DNA of 64,000 nt. It comes from Streptomyces eurythermus (lineage in GTDB: Bacteria > Actinomycetota > Actinomycetes > Streptomycetales > Streptomycetaceae). Location: contig NZ_BMSK01000006.1 of NCBI RefSeq assembly GCF_014649115.1, positions 39,367 to 103,366 on the forward strand, in the 5' to 3' direction. The position numbers and the translations under genes are program-made. Shown here one piece after another: positions 52,408 through 60,657 of this stretch (within the stretch, counting starts at the first letter, position 1; every line of letters begins with the position of its first letter). The notes beneath the pieces were generated by a model. That model ran no database searches. It was not told the origin of the DNA and saw only the letters and a list, made by a program, of their open reading frames with translations.

Positions 52408-52791
52408 GTGAGCGGACATCACGACGAAGGCCACACGGTGGCAGGATGGGCCGGCTGCGCCGTGGCGACCATGGGCACCGCGGTCGTCGGTCTCGGCGTC
52501 TGCGGCTGGCGCCCGGGAATCTGGCTGGGCCTGGCCCTCACGGCGGCGGCGGTGGTCGTCACCTGGGTCCTCCACCTCGCCGGCTGGGGCAAGCCGCCCG
52601 GGGTACGGCCGGCCGACCAGCACCCCCTGGGTGTGCGGGACCGGTCCGCCCGGCAGGGCCACGCGGGCTGTGCCGCCTGCCGGCTCGCCGGACGACGCGC
52701 GGCCTGGGCCCCCGCGAAGGCGGTACCCGAACCCGCCCCCGAAACGGCGGGCATCGAGACGGCGGGCGCCGGGGCGGACATACCCGCCTGA
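52408..52791 (+). CDS. Small membrane protein of the GHTVAGW (HGxxPAAW-like) type
   Basis: This 127-residue protein starts at GTG 52408 after GAGGAGG. An N-terminal HHDEGHTVAGW motif resembles the HG-x-x-PAAW signature of small Streptomyces membrane proteins. Two hydrophobic helices (about 15-35 and 42-60) follow, then a polar tail with CAACRLAGR and acidic/Ala-rich end. Function is unknown. A 14-bp perfect hairpin follows the gene. Confidence 0.72.
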   Translation: MSGHHDEGHTVAGWAGCAVATMGTAVVGLGVCGWRPGIWLGLALTAAAVVVTWVLHLAGWGKPPGVRPADQHPLGVRDRSARQGHAGCAACRLAGRRAAWAPAKAVPEPAPETAGIETAGAGADIPA

Positions 52792-52814
52792 GCGTCCGAG
52801 GGGCACCTGCGCCA

Positions 52815-52860
52815 GGCCCGGACCACCGGCGGCCGCACGCGGCGACCGGTGGTCCGGGCC
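52815..52860 (+). terminator. 14-bp perfect terminator hairpin
   Basis: GGCCCGGACCACCG (52815-52828) pairs fully with CGGTGGTCCGGGCC (52847-52860). It starts 24 bases after the preceding stop. It also faces the end of the convergent TetR gene and may stop both. Confidence 0.85.
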
Positions 52861-53039
52861 CGACCTCTCCTGCGGACACGTCCTCGGCGCGCGTACCTCG
52901 CCCGTACCCGTGTTCCCGCCTGACTTGAGAGCGTACGTCGCCTCAGCCCGTACCCACTCGCGCGCACGCATCGTCTGATCCCCCGGCCCTGCCGCCGCGC
53001 GCCCGGCGGCCCGTCCGTGTGCGGCACGGCTGTGACGGC

Positions 53040-53654
53040 CTACTCGCCTGCCACGGCGTCCAGCGCCGGCGCGATGACCGTGAAGCATCCGTCGGTCAGT
53101 ACGGCGGGATCCTTCGTGCCGTCGCTCTCGCTCCACTGTTGCAGCACCGTGTGGAAGGCGGTCAGCGCCATCCCCGCGGCCAGGCGCGGGTACAGCTCCG
53201 TCGCCGGATCGAGGCCGAGGCGTTCGGCCACCACGGCCGCGAGCTCCTCGCGCCACTGGGCCTGGCGTTCGAGGAAGCGGGCGAGCAGTGCAGGGGTTCC
53301 GAGGATCAACTGCACGACACGCAGGGTCCGTTCGGTCTGACCCGCGCAGGCGTCGATGGACCGCCACACCGTGTGCCGCAGGGCGGTGGACGGCGGTTCC
53401 GACGCCGGACGGCTCGCCAGTTCCTCCCGCATGGCCGCGCCCAGCCCGGTCAGGAACTGGACGACCACGTCCTCCTTGGAGGCGAAGTACCGGAAGAAGG
53501 TCCGCTTGGACACCCCCGCGGCGGCGGCGATCTCGTCCACCGTGACCGCGTCGAACCCGCCGCGCGCCAGCAGTCCCAGCGCCGCCTGGGTCAACTCGTC
53601 GGCGACGAGCTGCCGCTTGCGCTGGGCCAGGGTTTCCGCGGGACGGGATGTCAT
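53040..53654 (-). CDS. TetR-family regulator of the adjacent SDR gene
   Basis: This 204-residue regulator has the HTH at about residues 12-60 (ELTQAALGLLARGGFDAVTVDEIAAAAGVSKRTFFRYFASKEDVV), the subgroup with the FFRYF signature. The start ATG 53654 directly follows GGAGGG. It is divergent from the SDR gene, and a 7-bp perfect inverted repeat with a third half site lies between them. It probably represses the SDR gene and itself. Confidence 0.9.
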   Translation of the reverse strand: MTSRPAETLAQRKRQLVADELTQAALGLLARGGFDAVTVDEIAAAAGVSKRTFFRYFASKEDVVVQFLTGLGAAMREELASRPASEPPSTALRHTVWRSIDACAGQTERTLRVVQLILGTPALLARFLERQAQWREELAAVVAERLGLDPATELYPRLAAGMALTAFHTVLQQWSESDGTKDPAVLTDGCFTVIAPALDAVAGE

Positions 53655-53690
53655 CCCTCCATCGTATCCTTCGTGCCTCCTCTGGCTCAC

Positions 53691-53717
53691 AGTGTCATGC
53701 TTGACACTCGGTGACAC
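53691..53717. promoter_or_regulatory. TetR operator AGTGTCATGCTTGACACT with extra half site
   Basis: The perfect 7-bp inverted repeat AGTGTCA/TGACACT (53691-53708, 4-base spacer) is followed by GTGACAC at 53711-53717, another near half site. It is placed 36 bases from the TetR start and about 20-45 bases from the SDR start. Confidence 0.85.
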
Positions 53718-53736
53718 ATGGGGCACGGTGAGCCGT

Positions 53737-54672
53737 ATGACGAGTCAGAAGAGCTGGACCGCCGACCGGATTCCGGACCAGGAGGGGCGGGTGTTCGTCG
53801 TGACGGGCGCGAACAGCGGCCTCGGTCTGGCGACCACCCGGGCACTCGCGCGCAAGGGCGCCCAGGTGATCCTCGCCGTCCGTGACGAGGAGAAGGGGCG
53901 GCGAGCGGTCGCGCAGGTGACGGCCGAAGGGTCCGGGGCCCGGCTGGAGGTGCGGCGGCTGGACCTGTCCGACCCGGACTCGGTCCGCGCGTTCGCCGAC
54001 CGGCTGCGCGCCGACGGCGTGCGTCCCGACGTGCTCGTCAACAACGCCGGCCTGATGGCGCCGCCCAGGACGCTCACCGCCCAGGGCCAGGAAGTCCAGT
54101 TCGCCGCCAACCACCTCGGCCACTTCGCCCTCACCGGCCTGCTGCTCGACCTGCTGGCCCGGGGCGAGGACCCCCGCGTGGTCACGGTGACCTCCGCCAA
54201 CCACCGCATGGGCAGGATCTTCTTCGACGATCCGACGGGTGAGCGCACGTACTCGCCGATGGCGTACTACAACCAGTCCAAGCTCGCCAACGCCGTGTTC
54301 GGCCGGGAACTCCACCGGCGGCTGAGCGCGGCCGGCAGCCCGGTCCGCAGCGTGCTCGCCCACCCCGGCTACACGGCCACCGGGCTGCAGACGGCCGCCC
54401 CGGTCGGCTTGGTGAAGTTCCTCTTCGGCCGTCTGCTGCTGCCGCTCGCCCAGACCCCGGACCGGGGGGCCCTGCCCCAGCTGTACGCGGCCACCGCCGA
54501 GGAGGTGCGCGGCGGCGAGCTGTACGGACCGGACGGCATGGGCGAACTGCGGGGCGCGCCGAAGCGGGTGGAGCTGGCGCCCCGGGCCGCCGACCCGGCC
54601 ACCGCCGCCCGGCTGTGGGAACTGTCGGAGGAACTGACCGGCGTGCGCTACGCGCTCCCGGCCGCGGCCTGA
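53737..54672 (+). CDS. Short-chain dehydrogenase/reductase (retinol-dehydrogenase-like)
   Basis: This 311-residue NAD(P)-dependent oxidoreductase has the cofactor motif VTGANSGLGLATTRAL (TGxxxGxG), NNAG in VLVNNAGLMAPP, Ser in VTVTSANHR, and the catalytic YNQSK. The family reduces or oxidises varied ketones and alcohols; the substrate is not readable. The ATG lies just beyond the TetR operator, so a ligand-inducible detoxification role is likely. Confidence 0.9.
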   Translation: MTSQKSWTADRIPDQEGRVFVVTGANSGLGLATTRALARKGAQVILAVRDEEKGRRAVAQVTAEGSGARLEVRRLDLSDPDSVRAFADRLRADGVRPDVLVNNAGLMAPPRTLTAQGQEVQFAANHLGHFALTGLLLDLLARGEDPRVVTVTSANHRMGRIFFDDPTGERTYSPMAYYNQSKLANAVFGRELHRRLSAAGSPVRSVLAHPGYTATGLQTAAPVGLVKFLFGRLLLPLAQTPDRGALPQLYAATAEEVRGGELYGPDGMGELRGAPKRVELAPRAADPATAARLWELSEELTGVRYALPAAA

Positions 54673-54699
54673 CCCTGGGCCGCCGGGAACAGTGCGCTG

Positions 54700-55313
54700 G
54701 TGCCGGCCCCGGCAGTGGGCGTGACGTTGTCGCTGGTCCTGCTGTTCGCGGCGGCCGCACCGGTGCGGACCGTGGTGCCGCTGTGCGCCTCCGCGCCCAA
54801 GCGGCTCGGCTGGGCGACCCGGCCTTCGTCCTCGGCACACTCGGCGTCCTGGCGGGTCCGGCCGCCTACGACGAGGGCGTCTCCCTGGGAAGCGCGGACA
54901 TCCGCGTCGCGCTGACCGGAGTACCGTACGCGGTGGCCGCCGCGTTCTTCGTGCCGAACCGATGGGTGCGGCTCGGCGCGACGGCCGCCCTCGCCGCGGC
55001 GGTGGCCTACGGAGCCTTCATCGGCCCGGGCCGGGCGCGGCAGCGCCGGCACACGGCGGAGGTCGCGCGGTACCGGGAGCACCAGGAACTCCTGTACACG
55101 ACCGACACGCCCCCCGGTGTGCGAGTGACCCGCGCCCGGGCCGACTCCGCCTCCTTCAGCGTCGAGTACCACTCCGCCCGCCGGGACGGCTACGTGGCCC
55201 TCGGCGTCCGCAAGCCGCTCGACCCGCGCCCCTCATGCCCCACGCCCCCGGAGAAGGACGTGACCTGCGCGGTGTACGAGCGCGGCGACATGCGCGTGGT
55301 CCGGGTCTCGTGA
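54700..55313 (+). pseudogene. Membrane protein gene with an apparent frameshift
   Basis: From GTG 54700 a frame encodes a hydrophobic start (VGVTLSLVLLFAAAAPVRTV, VVPLCASAPKRLGW) that loses sense after about 54810. In another frame the sequence resumes as LGDPAFVLGTLGVLAGPAAYDEG, a second membrane helix (PYAVAAAFFVPNRW), a third, and a soluble domain with YTTDTPPGVRVTRARADSASFSVEYHS ending at 55313. The second frame alone has no good start. Either a one-base change has broken the gene or the assembly has an error. The product would be a three-helix protein of unknown family. Confidence 0.6.
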
Positions 55314-55330
55314 GCGTCCAAGGGGATGGG

Positions 55331-55770
55331 TCAGACGGTCTTGACCATGCCGCCGTTGATGACGTAGTCGGCGCCGGTGATGTTGCCGGCCGCGCCGGAG
55401 AGCAGGAACACGATCAGAGCCGCCACCTCTTCGGGTTCGGTGATCCGGCCGGTGGTGATGCCGAAGGCGTCCGGGACCCGCTCGAGGAAGGCCGCGTGCT
55501 CCGCGCCGGCCCCGGCCGCCACCTTGGCGCCGAAACCGTCGGGGTCGTCCCAGACGGAGGTGCGGGTCACTCCGGGGGAGACGGTGTTCACGCGCACGCC
55601 CTGGGGACCGAACTCCTCGGCCAGCGACTTGCCCAGTGCGTTGAGGGCCGCCTTGGCCGCGCCGTAGGCGGCCGGGCCGGTGCCGGGCATCCGGGCGGAG
55701 ACGGACGAGACGTTGACGATCGAGCCGCGGCGCTCGATCAGGCTGGGCAGGGCCGCGCGGCTGATACGGT
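55331..55770 (-). pseudogene. SDR oxidoreductase gene lacking its 5' half
   Basis: On the minus strand, ISRAALPSLIERRGSIVNVS through AAYGAAKAALNALGKSL (with the YxxxK pair), GVRVNTVSPGVTRTSVWDD and GNITGADYVINGGMVKTV is a clean C-terminal half of a classical SDR. The cofactor-binding N-terminal half (TGxxxGxG, NNAG) is missing; upstream of about 55770 the frame turns to shadow sequence. The gene is therefore dead, cut at the same point as the GNAT fragment. Confidence 0.8.
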
Positions 55771-55789
55771 CGGCGGGACCCGGCCCATC

Positions 55790-56100
55790 CGCCGCACCCC
55801 CGCCGGCTCGCCGAACGCTACCCGCCGGCCACCACCGCCCAGCTCGTCCGCGTCTACGTCTGCCCCCGGCACCGCCGTCACGGACTGGCGCGGACGCTGG
55901 TGCGGCAGGCGTGCGACTTCGTCGCCGAGACCCCCGGTTACGACAGCATCTATCTCCACACCAACGTCGACGTGGAGGGCGCGGAGGACTTCTGGCGCGG
56001 CATCGCGAAGGAGGTGTTCGACGCGCGCACCACGGGGGAGCACGGTCCGGGCGTCGGCACCGTGCACTTCGAGATCCCCCTGCACCGCTGGCGGAGGGTT
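55790..56100 (+). pseudogene. GNAT acetyltransferase gene lacking its 5' part
   Basis: On the plus strand, RLAERYPPATTAQLVRVYVC continues with PRHRRHGLARTLVRQACDFV, the acetyl-CoA-binding (R/Q)xxGx(G/A)-like loop, and YDSIYLHTNVDVEGAEDFW, then GVGTVHFEIPLH. It is a typical GNAT core and end but starts in mid-domain with no start codon, and it lacks a stop at the expected place, running on into the MBL gene. It abuts the SDR fragment head to head. Confidence 0.7.
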
Positions 56101-56148
56101 GGCACACCGGTACCGGCCTGTGGTTCCAGGCCGGTTCGGCGGCCGGGG

Positions 56149-56967
56149 TCAGGGGACGAGCGGCAGCCAGGTGCCATGGGGCGCGACCCGGAGCAGTGCG
56201 GAGAGACCGGCCTCGTGGAAGGCCAGCTCGATCTCCGGCAGGCCCTCGGAGAAGTGGGCCCAGCCGTCGTAGTGCGCCGGTACGACGACGTCCGCGCCCA
56301 GGACGGCCGCCGCGGCGGCGGCCCGGTGGCCGTCCAGGGTCAGGGGCCGCCCGTCGAACCTCGCCGGTACCCGGGCCGCTCCCGCGTGCAGGACGGCGGC
56401 GTCGATGTCCGGCACCCGGCGGGAGATCTCCACGACCGTGCGGAGCGAGGCGTTGTCACCGCTGACGTACACGGTGGGAAGCTCCTGTCCGGACAGCACG
56501 AACCCGATGACCTCGCAGTTGACGTTGCCGTCGGCATCCCGCTCGGCGTCCTCGGGGCCGTGGACGGCGGGGACCGCCAGCACGGTCAGATCGCCGGCGC
56601 CGTCCGGGCGGGGCACGGAGTGGGCGGTCCACGGGGCGAGGCCGACGGCCGGTGAGCCGAGCCGCCGCGCGGACAGCGGCCCGGTCAGCACCAGCGGAGC
56701 GGACTTCGCGAACGCGCGGCCCCGCTCGTCGAGGTTGTCCGGGTGGGCTTCGTGGCTGACCAGGACGAGGTCGACCGGCCCCACCACGTCTTCGCCGGCG
56801 GCCGGACCGGCGGTCTTGGTGAGGTACCCCTGGGGGCCCGCCGCGTCGAAGGCCGGGTCGCTGACGATGCGCAGCCCGCCCAGGTCGATGACGGCCGTCG
56901 GACCGCCCAGGACGGTGATCGCGCGGTCCTGCCGGGCCGTCCCTGTGCTGTTGATGGTTTCGTTCAC
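56149..56967 (-). CDS. Metallo-beta-lactamase-fold hydrolase (UlaG-like)
   Basis: This 272-residue protein has the MBL fold of the UlaG/L-ascorbate-lactonase type: GGPTAVIDLGGLRIVSDPAFD at the start, VDLVLVSHEAHPDNLDERG in place of HxHxDH, TVYVSGDNASLRTV, and AHYDGWAHFSEG near the end. The motif is atypical (H-E-A-H-P-D-N) but is seen in actinobacterial relatives. Two metals may still bind. The start is GTG 56967 without a strong ribosome site. Confidence 0.8.
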   Translation of the reverse strand: MNETINSTGTARQDRAITVLGGPTAVIDLGGLRIVSDPAFDAAGPQGYLTKTAGPAAGEDVVGPVDLVLVSHEAHPDNLDERGRAFAKSAPLVLTGPLSARRLGSPAVGLAPWTAHSVPRPDGAGDLTVLAVPAVHGPEDAERDADGNVNCEVIGFVLSGQELPTVYVSGDNASLRTVVEISRRVPDIDAAVLHAGAARVPARFDGRPLTLDGHRAAAAAAVLGADVVVPAHYDGWAHFSEGLPEIELAFHEAGLSALLRVAPHGTWLPLVP

Positions 56968-57111
56968 GCCGTCGAGGCTAATGACAACCCGGAGCCGGAT
57001 GAAATGACTTCGGCGTCACACCCATGCCCGGCGCGCATGGCTGCCTCGGCCCCGCGCCCACCGCGTGATCCCGGCGGCCGGGGCCGCTCACCGGCGGTCG
57101 TCCCGTGCCCG

Positions 57112-59421
57112 TCACCGTACGACGCGCCACCGGTTGTCGGCCGTGCCGTCGTCCGGGGCCTGCACCGCGAAGGCGCCCATCGCGGTGGAGTTGTTCTCGA
57201 TGCCGAGCAGTTTCCCGCTGTGCGCGTTGCGGATCTTGAAGGTGCCGTCGCCCTGGTCGGTCAGGATCCACCGGTGGTCGGCGGTGCCGTTGTCCGACCA
57301 CTGCAGCACGGCGGCGCCGTCGGCCGTCGACATGTCCCGTACGCCGAGCACCTTGCCGCTGTGCACATTGCGGAAGCGGACGGCGTCACCGTCGGGGACC
57401 ATCTCCCAGTCGTGGTCGGCGGTGCCCGAGTCGCTCCATTGCAGCGCACGGCCGCCGTCGGCGGTGGACATGTCCTGGACGCCCAGCACCAGGCCGCTTG
57501 CCGCGTTGGCGAGCCGGACGGACGCCACACCCCCGGTCTTCCAGTAGACGGTGTAGTTGTGGCCGTGCGCGTCGTGGAACGGGCCCAGGCCGACGGGGGA
57601 GCCGTTCGCCGTGGCGGTGAAGGCGAGCGCGGTGGAACTGGTCCGCCTGATCGAGGAGGCGTCCAGGGCGGGCAGGGAGCCGAGCGCGGTGTCACCGTAG
57701 TCGCCGGCCAGCACGACCGGTCCGTAAGTGACCGCGACGACACCGGGGTTGTCGTTGGCAGGGCGCAGCACGGTGCGCATGGGCAGGCGGACGGTCACGG
57801 TGTCGCCGGACGTCCAGGCGCGGGTCAGGGCCGCGTAACCGCCGGGGGTCGTGGCGATGTTCTGTACGACGCCGTTGACACTGACGGTGGCTCCGGTGGT
57901 CCAGCCGGGGATGCGGACGCGCATCGTCCAGGTTCCGCCGACGTCGCCGGTGACCCGCAGGGTCGTGGTGTCGCTCGCCGGGTACGACGTGGTCTGGGTG
58001 ACGGTGATGCCGCGCTGTGTCCAGGTGAGCACCGAGGGCACGAACAGGTTCACGGTCAGGGTGGTGCCGGCGTGGAAGTACACGGAGTCCATCAGCCGGG
58101 TGTGCATCTCCAGGCCCGTGCCCTGGCAGCACCAGAAGGTGGTGTAGTCGGTGCTCCAGGTGCCGCCGCCCCAGGTCGGCCCCACGCCCCGCCGGCCGCC
58201 GGGGTTGAGCGGGGTGAAGTAGGTGACGTGGCCGTGCGGGTCGGCGGGGTTCTGCTGGCCGATCATCTGGTTCAGCCACGCCTGCTCGTAGAAGTCGAAC
58301 AGCTCGGCCCGGTCCGGGGTCAGCGCGAACAACTCCCGCGTGAGCGTGAGCATGTTGACGGTGTTGCAGCTCTCGCAGGTGTCCTGCCGCAGGTAGGCGG
58401 CGATGGCGTCCGGGGCGCGGAAGTGCTCCGCCTGGCTGTTGCCGCCGATGGCGTAGGTGTGGGCGTGGACGCAGAAGTTCCAGGCGTTGGTGGCGATGTC
58501 CCGGTAACGGGTGGTGCCCGTGGCCTTGTACTCGCGGACGGCCCCGATCCACTTGGGCACCTGGGTGTTGGCGTGCAGCCCGGCCAGCCGGTCCTCGCCC
58601 GCCGCCAGCGGGTCGAACACCGCGGCGTGGTCGAACCGCTGGGCGACGGCCAGCCATCGCGCGTCGCCGGTCTGCTGGTACAGGTCGGTCAGGACGGCGT
58701 TCATACCGCCGAACTCCGTGCCCAGCATGGCCTGGAGCTGCGCGGTGCTCAGCCGGCCGGTGCGCCGGTCGACCCAGCCCGCCAGGGCCAGCAGCACATC
58801 ACGGGCCTGCGTGCTGCCGATGTACCGCCACACGTCCAGCAGACCGGTCAGCGTCTTGTGGATGGTGTAGTACGGCACGTTCCCGTTGGACAGCGTGCGC
58901 GCCTCCAGAGCGGTGAAGTCGGACTCGGGATAGCCGGAAAGGTACCCCGCGCCGAACCCGGCGGCGCCGTTGTTGGCCTGGCACTTGGCCAGCTCCGCCA
59001 CCATGTACAGGGCCTTGTCCCGGCAGACGCCGTCCCCGGTCACCGCGTACGCCTGTGCCCACGCGGTGAGGAAATGGCCCTGGACATGGCTGCGGAAGGG
59101 GAAGTCGGGGGCCTCCCAGCCGCCGGTGGCGGCCGCGCCGTTGGTGGACAGACGGTGGTTGGCGCGGAAGTTGTACAGCAGCCGGTCGACGTCGACGAAC
59201 CGCAGATAGCTCAGGGTCCGGTTCTGGTTGTCCAGCCATCTGCTCGCGGTCAGCCTGACCTGGCCGAGCTCGAAGGGGAGGGCCTGGGCTCCGATGTCGG
59301 ACCGGGCGGGGGGTACGACCGCGTGCGCGGCGGAGCCGCCGAGGACGGGGCCCACGGCGGACGCCGCCGCGGTGACCCCGGCGAGCTGGAGGAGACGTCG
59401 TCTGCTGACGGAGGAGGACAT
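57112..59421 (-). CDS. Secreted GH127-type beta-L-arabinofuranosidase with ricin-like domain
   Basis: This 769-residue Tat-exported enzyme (SRRRLLQLAGVTAAASAVG) has a GH127/DUF1680 catalytic domain, residues about 45-620. The zinc-Cys centre of the family is present: Glu350 and Cys352 in TCESCNTVN and the Cys431-Cys432 pair in FWCCQGTG, with a candidate acid/base Glu332 in AEHFRAPD. The C-terminal 140 residues hold three ricin-type units (DMSTADGGRALQWSDSGTADHDW, repeated). It should release beta-L-arabinofuranose from plant glycans. The start is ATG 59421, after AAAGGG. It is divergent from a GH43 gene. Confidence 0.9.
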   Translation of the reverse strand: MSSSVSRRRLLQLAGVTAAASAVGPVLGGSAAHAVVPPARSDIGAQALPFELGQVRLTASRWLDNQNRTLSYLRFVDVDRLLYNFRANHRLSTNGAAATGGWEAPDFPFRSHVQGHFLTAWAQAYAVTGDGVCRDKALYMVAELAKCQANNGAAGFGAGYLSGYPESDFTALEARTLSNGNVPYYTIHKTLTGLLDVWRYIGSTQARDVLLALAGWVDRRTGRLSTAQLQAMLGTEFGGMNAVLTDLYQQTGDARWLAVAQRFDHAAVFDPLAAGEDRLAGLHANTQVPKWIGAVREYKATGTTRYRDIATNAWNFCVHAHTYAIGGNSQAEHFRAPDAIAAYLRQDTCESCNTVNMLTLTRELFALTPDRAELFDFYEQAWLNQMIGQQNPADPHGHVTYFTPLNPGGRRGVGPTWGGGTWSTDYTTFWCCQGTGLEMHTRLMDSVYFHAGTTLTVNLFVPSVLTWTQRGITVTQTTSYPASDTTTLRVTGDVGGTWTMRVRIPGWTTGATVSVNGVVQNIATTPGGYAALTRAWTSGDTVTVRLPMRTVLRPANDNPGVVAVTYGPVVLAGDYGDTALGSLPALDASSIRRTSSTALAFTATANGSPVGLGPFHDAHGHNYTVYWKTGGVASVRLANAASGLVLGVQDMSTADGGRALQWSDSGTADHDWEMVPDGDAVRFRNVHSGKVLGVRDMSTADGAAVLQWSDNGTADHRWILTDQGDGTFKIRNAHSGKLLGIENNSTAMGAFAVQAPDDGTADNRWRVVR

Positions 59422-59488
59422 GGACACACCCTTTCGGTGAGAGCCCGTGCTGGTGGGGGACGCGCGGCGCGCACCGCCAATGTCCGTG

Positions 59489-59718
59489 ATATCGAACACC
59501 GTTCGCCAATTCGTCGAGAACATAGTTGGGCGCCCGACGGGCCGTCAATGTCATCGACACGGGTAATCGGCCGCCGTGCCAGGCCGGTTGGGAGCCTTGC
59601 GCCGGCCCGGAGGGAGGCGGATCGCCGCGCCGCACACCCGGGTCCGTCGCGACCATTGACGCGTCTTGAGCGACGCCTTACGGTCTGACCGGTCTCCCGA
59701 ACCAGGTTCGATATATCG
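59489..59718. promoter_or_regulatory. Inverted ATATCGAAC motifs between GH127 and GH43 genes
   Basis: ATATCGAAC (59489-59497) and its inverse GTTCGATAT (59706-59714) occur once near each divergent start. The second sits in the 10-bp palindrome CGATATATCG (59709-59718), and CGAACACCGTTCG at 59493-59505 is also palindromic. A shared repressor of both glycosidase genes is likely. The 378-base gap holds no gene. Confidence 0.6.
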
Positions 59719-59799
59719 CACATAGCGGAGTTGCCGAGCCGGCTTCCGAACCCCACGTGTCCGCCATGTCCCGCACCCCCGTACGAGCCCGGAGCGCCG

Positions 59800-60630
59800 A
59801 TGCAGCCCACCACGCCCGCCCGCCCCATGCCCTCCCGCAGACTCTTCCTGGGGGCCGCCGCGGCCACCTCGCTCGCCCTGGCCGCCGACCTCTCCCTGGG
59901 CGCCCGGCCCGCCCACGCCGCCGACTCGGCGTATGTGATGGGGTACTTCACCGAGTCACCACAGGGCCTCGGCACCGACTACGGCCTGCACCTGGCCGTC
60001 AGCACGGACGCGCTGAACTGGATGCCGCTCAACCAGAACAACCCGGTCGTCACCCCCACCGAAGGGGCCGGCGGGCTGCGCGACCCGTTCATCATGCGCA
60101 AGCGGGACGGCACGTTCGTCGTCCTGGCCACCGACCTCAAAGGCACCGACTGGGGCTACAACAGCCAGTACATCCACGTGTGGGACTCCACCGACCTGCG
60201 CACCTTCACCGGCTACCGCCGCCCCCGACTGCACGACATGGCGACCCACAGCTGGGCCCCGGAAGCCTTCTGGGACGCGGGCCGCGGCCAGTACGCCCTC
60301 CTGTACTCGGCCGTGAACTCCAGCGGCCACAACGTCCTGATGGTCAACTACACCACCGACTTCCGGACCGTCTCCGCGCCCCAGGTGTTCTTCGACCCCG
60401 GCTACGACGTCATCGACGGCGACATGGCGGTCGGCGTGAACGGCGTCAACTACCTCTACTTCAAAAGCAGTCGCGCCGGCGGCCTGGTCGGCGCCCGGTC
60501 CACCTCACTGAACCCGGGCAGCTTCGTGCCGTTCGGCACACCGGTCGCCCACGGCGGCACCGAGGCTCCGACCCTGGTCAGGTCCCTCACCACCCCCACC
60601 TGGCACCTGTGGGGCGACAACGTCGCTTAG
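59800..60630 (+). pseudogene. GH43-type glycosidase gene truncated by element integration
   Basis: From ATG 59800 (GGAG five bases upstream) the frame encodes a Tat signal (SRRLFLGAAAATSLALAADLS) and the N-terminal part of a five-bladed GH43 propeller: YVMGYFTESPQGLGTDYGLHLAVSTDALNW, GLRDPFIMRKRDG with the catalytic Asp, HSWAPEAFWD and a later Glu in GTEAPTLV. It stops at TAG 60628-60630 after WHLWGDNVA, where family members continue with at least another blade and further domains. The integrase gene starts 27 bases on, so the stop comes from the inserted element. Confidence 0.82.
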
Positions 60631-60657
60631 GTACACAGGAGTCAGTAGCATCGATCC
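60605..60657. other. Probable attL of a serine-integrase element
   Basis: GH43 coding sense is lost at about 60615-60630, and the large serine integrase begins at 60658. Such integrases lie next to attP, so this stretch should be the hybrid left attachment site, half from the GH43 gene and half from the element. The crossover dinucleotide cannot be fixed without attR or an empty site. Confidence 0.7.
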
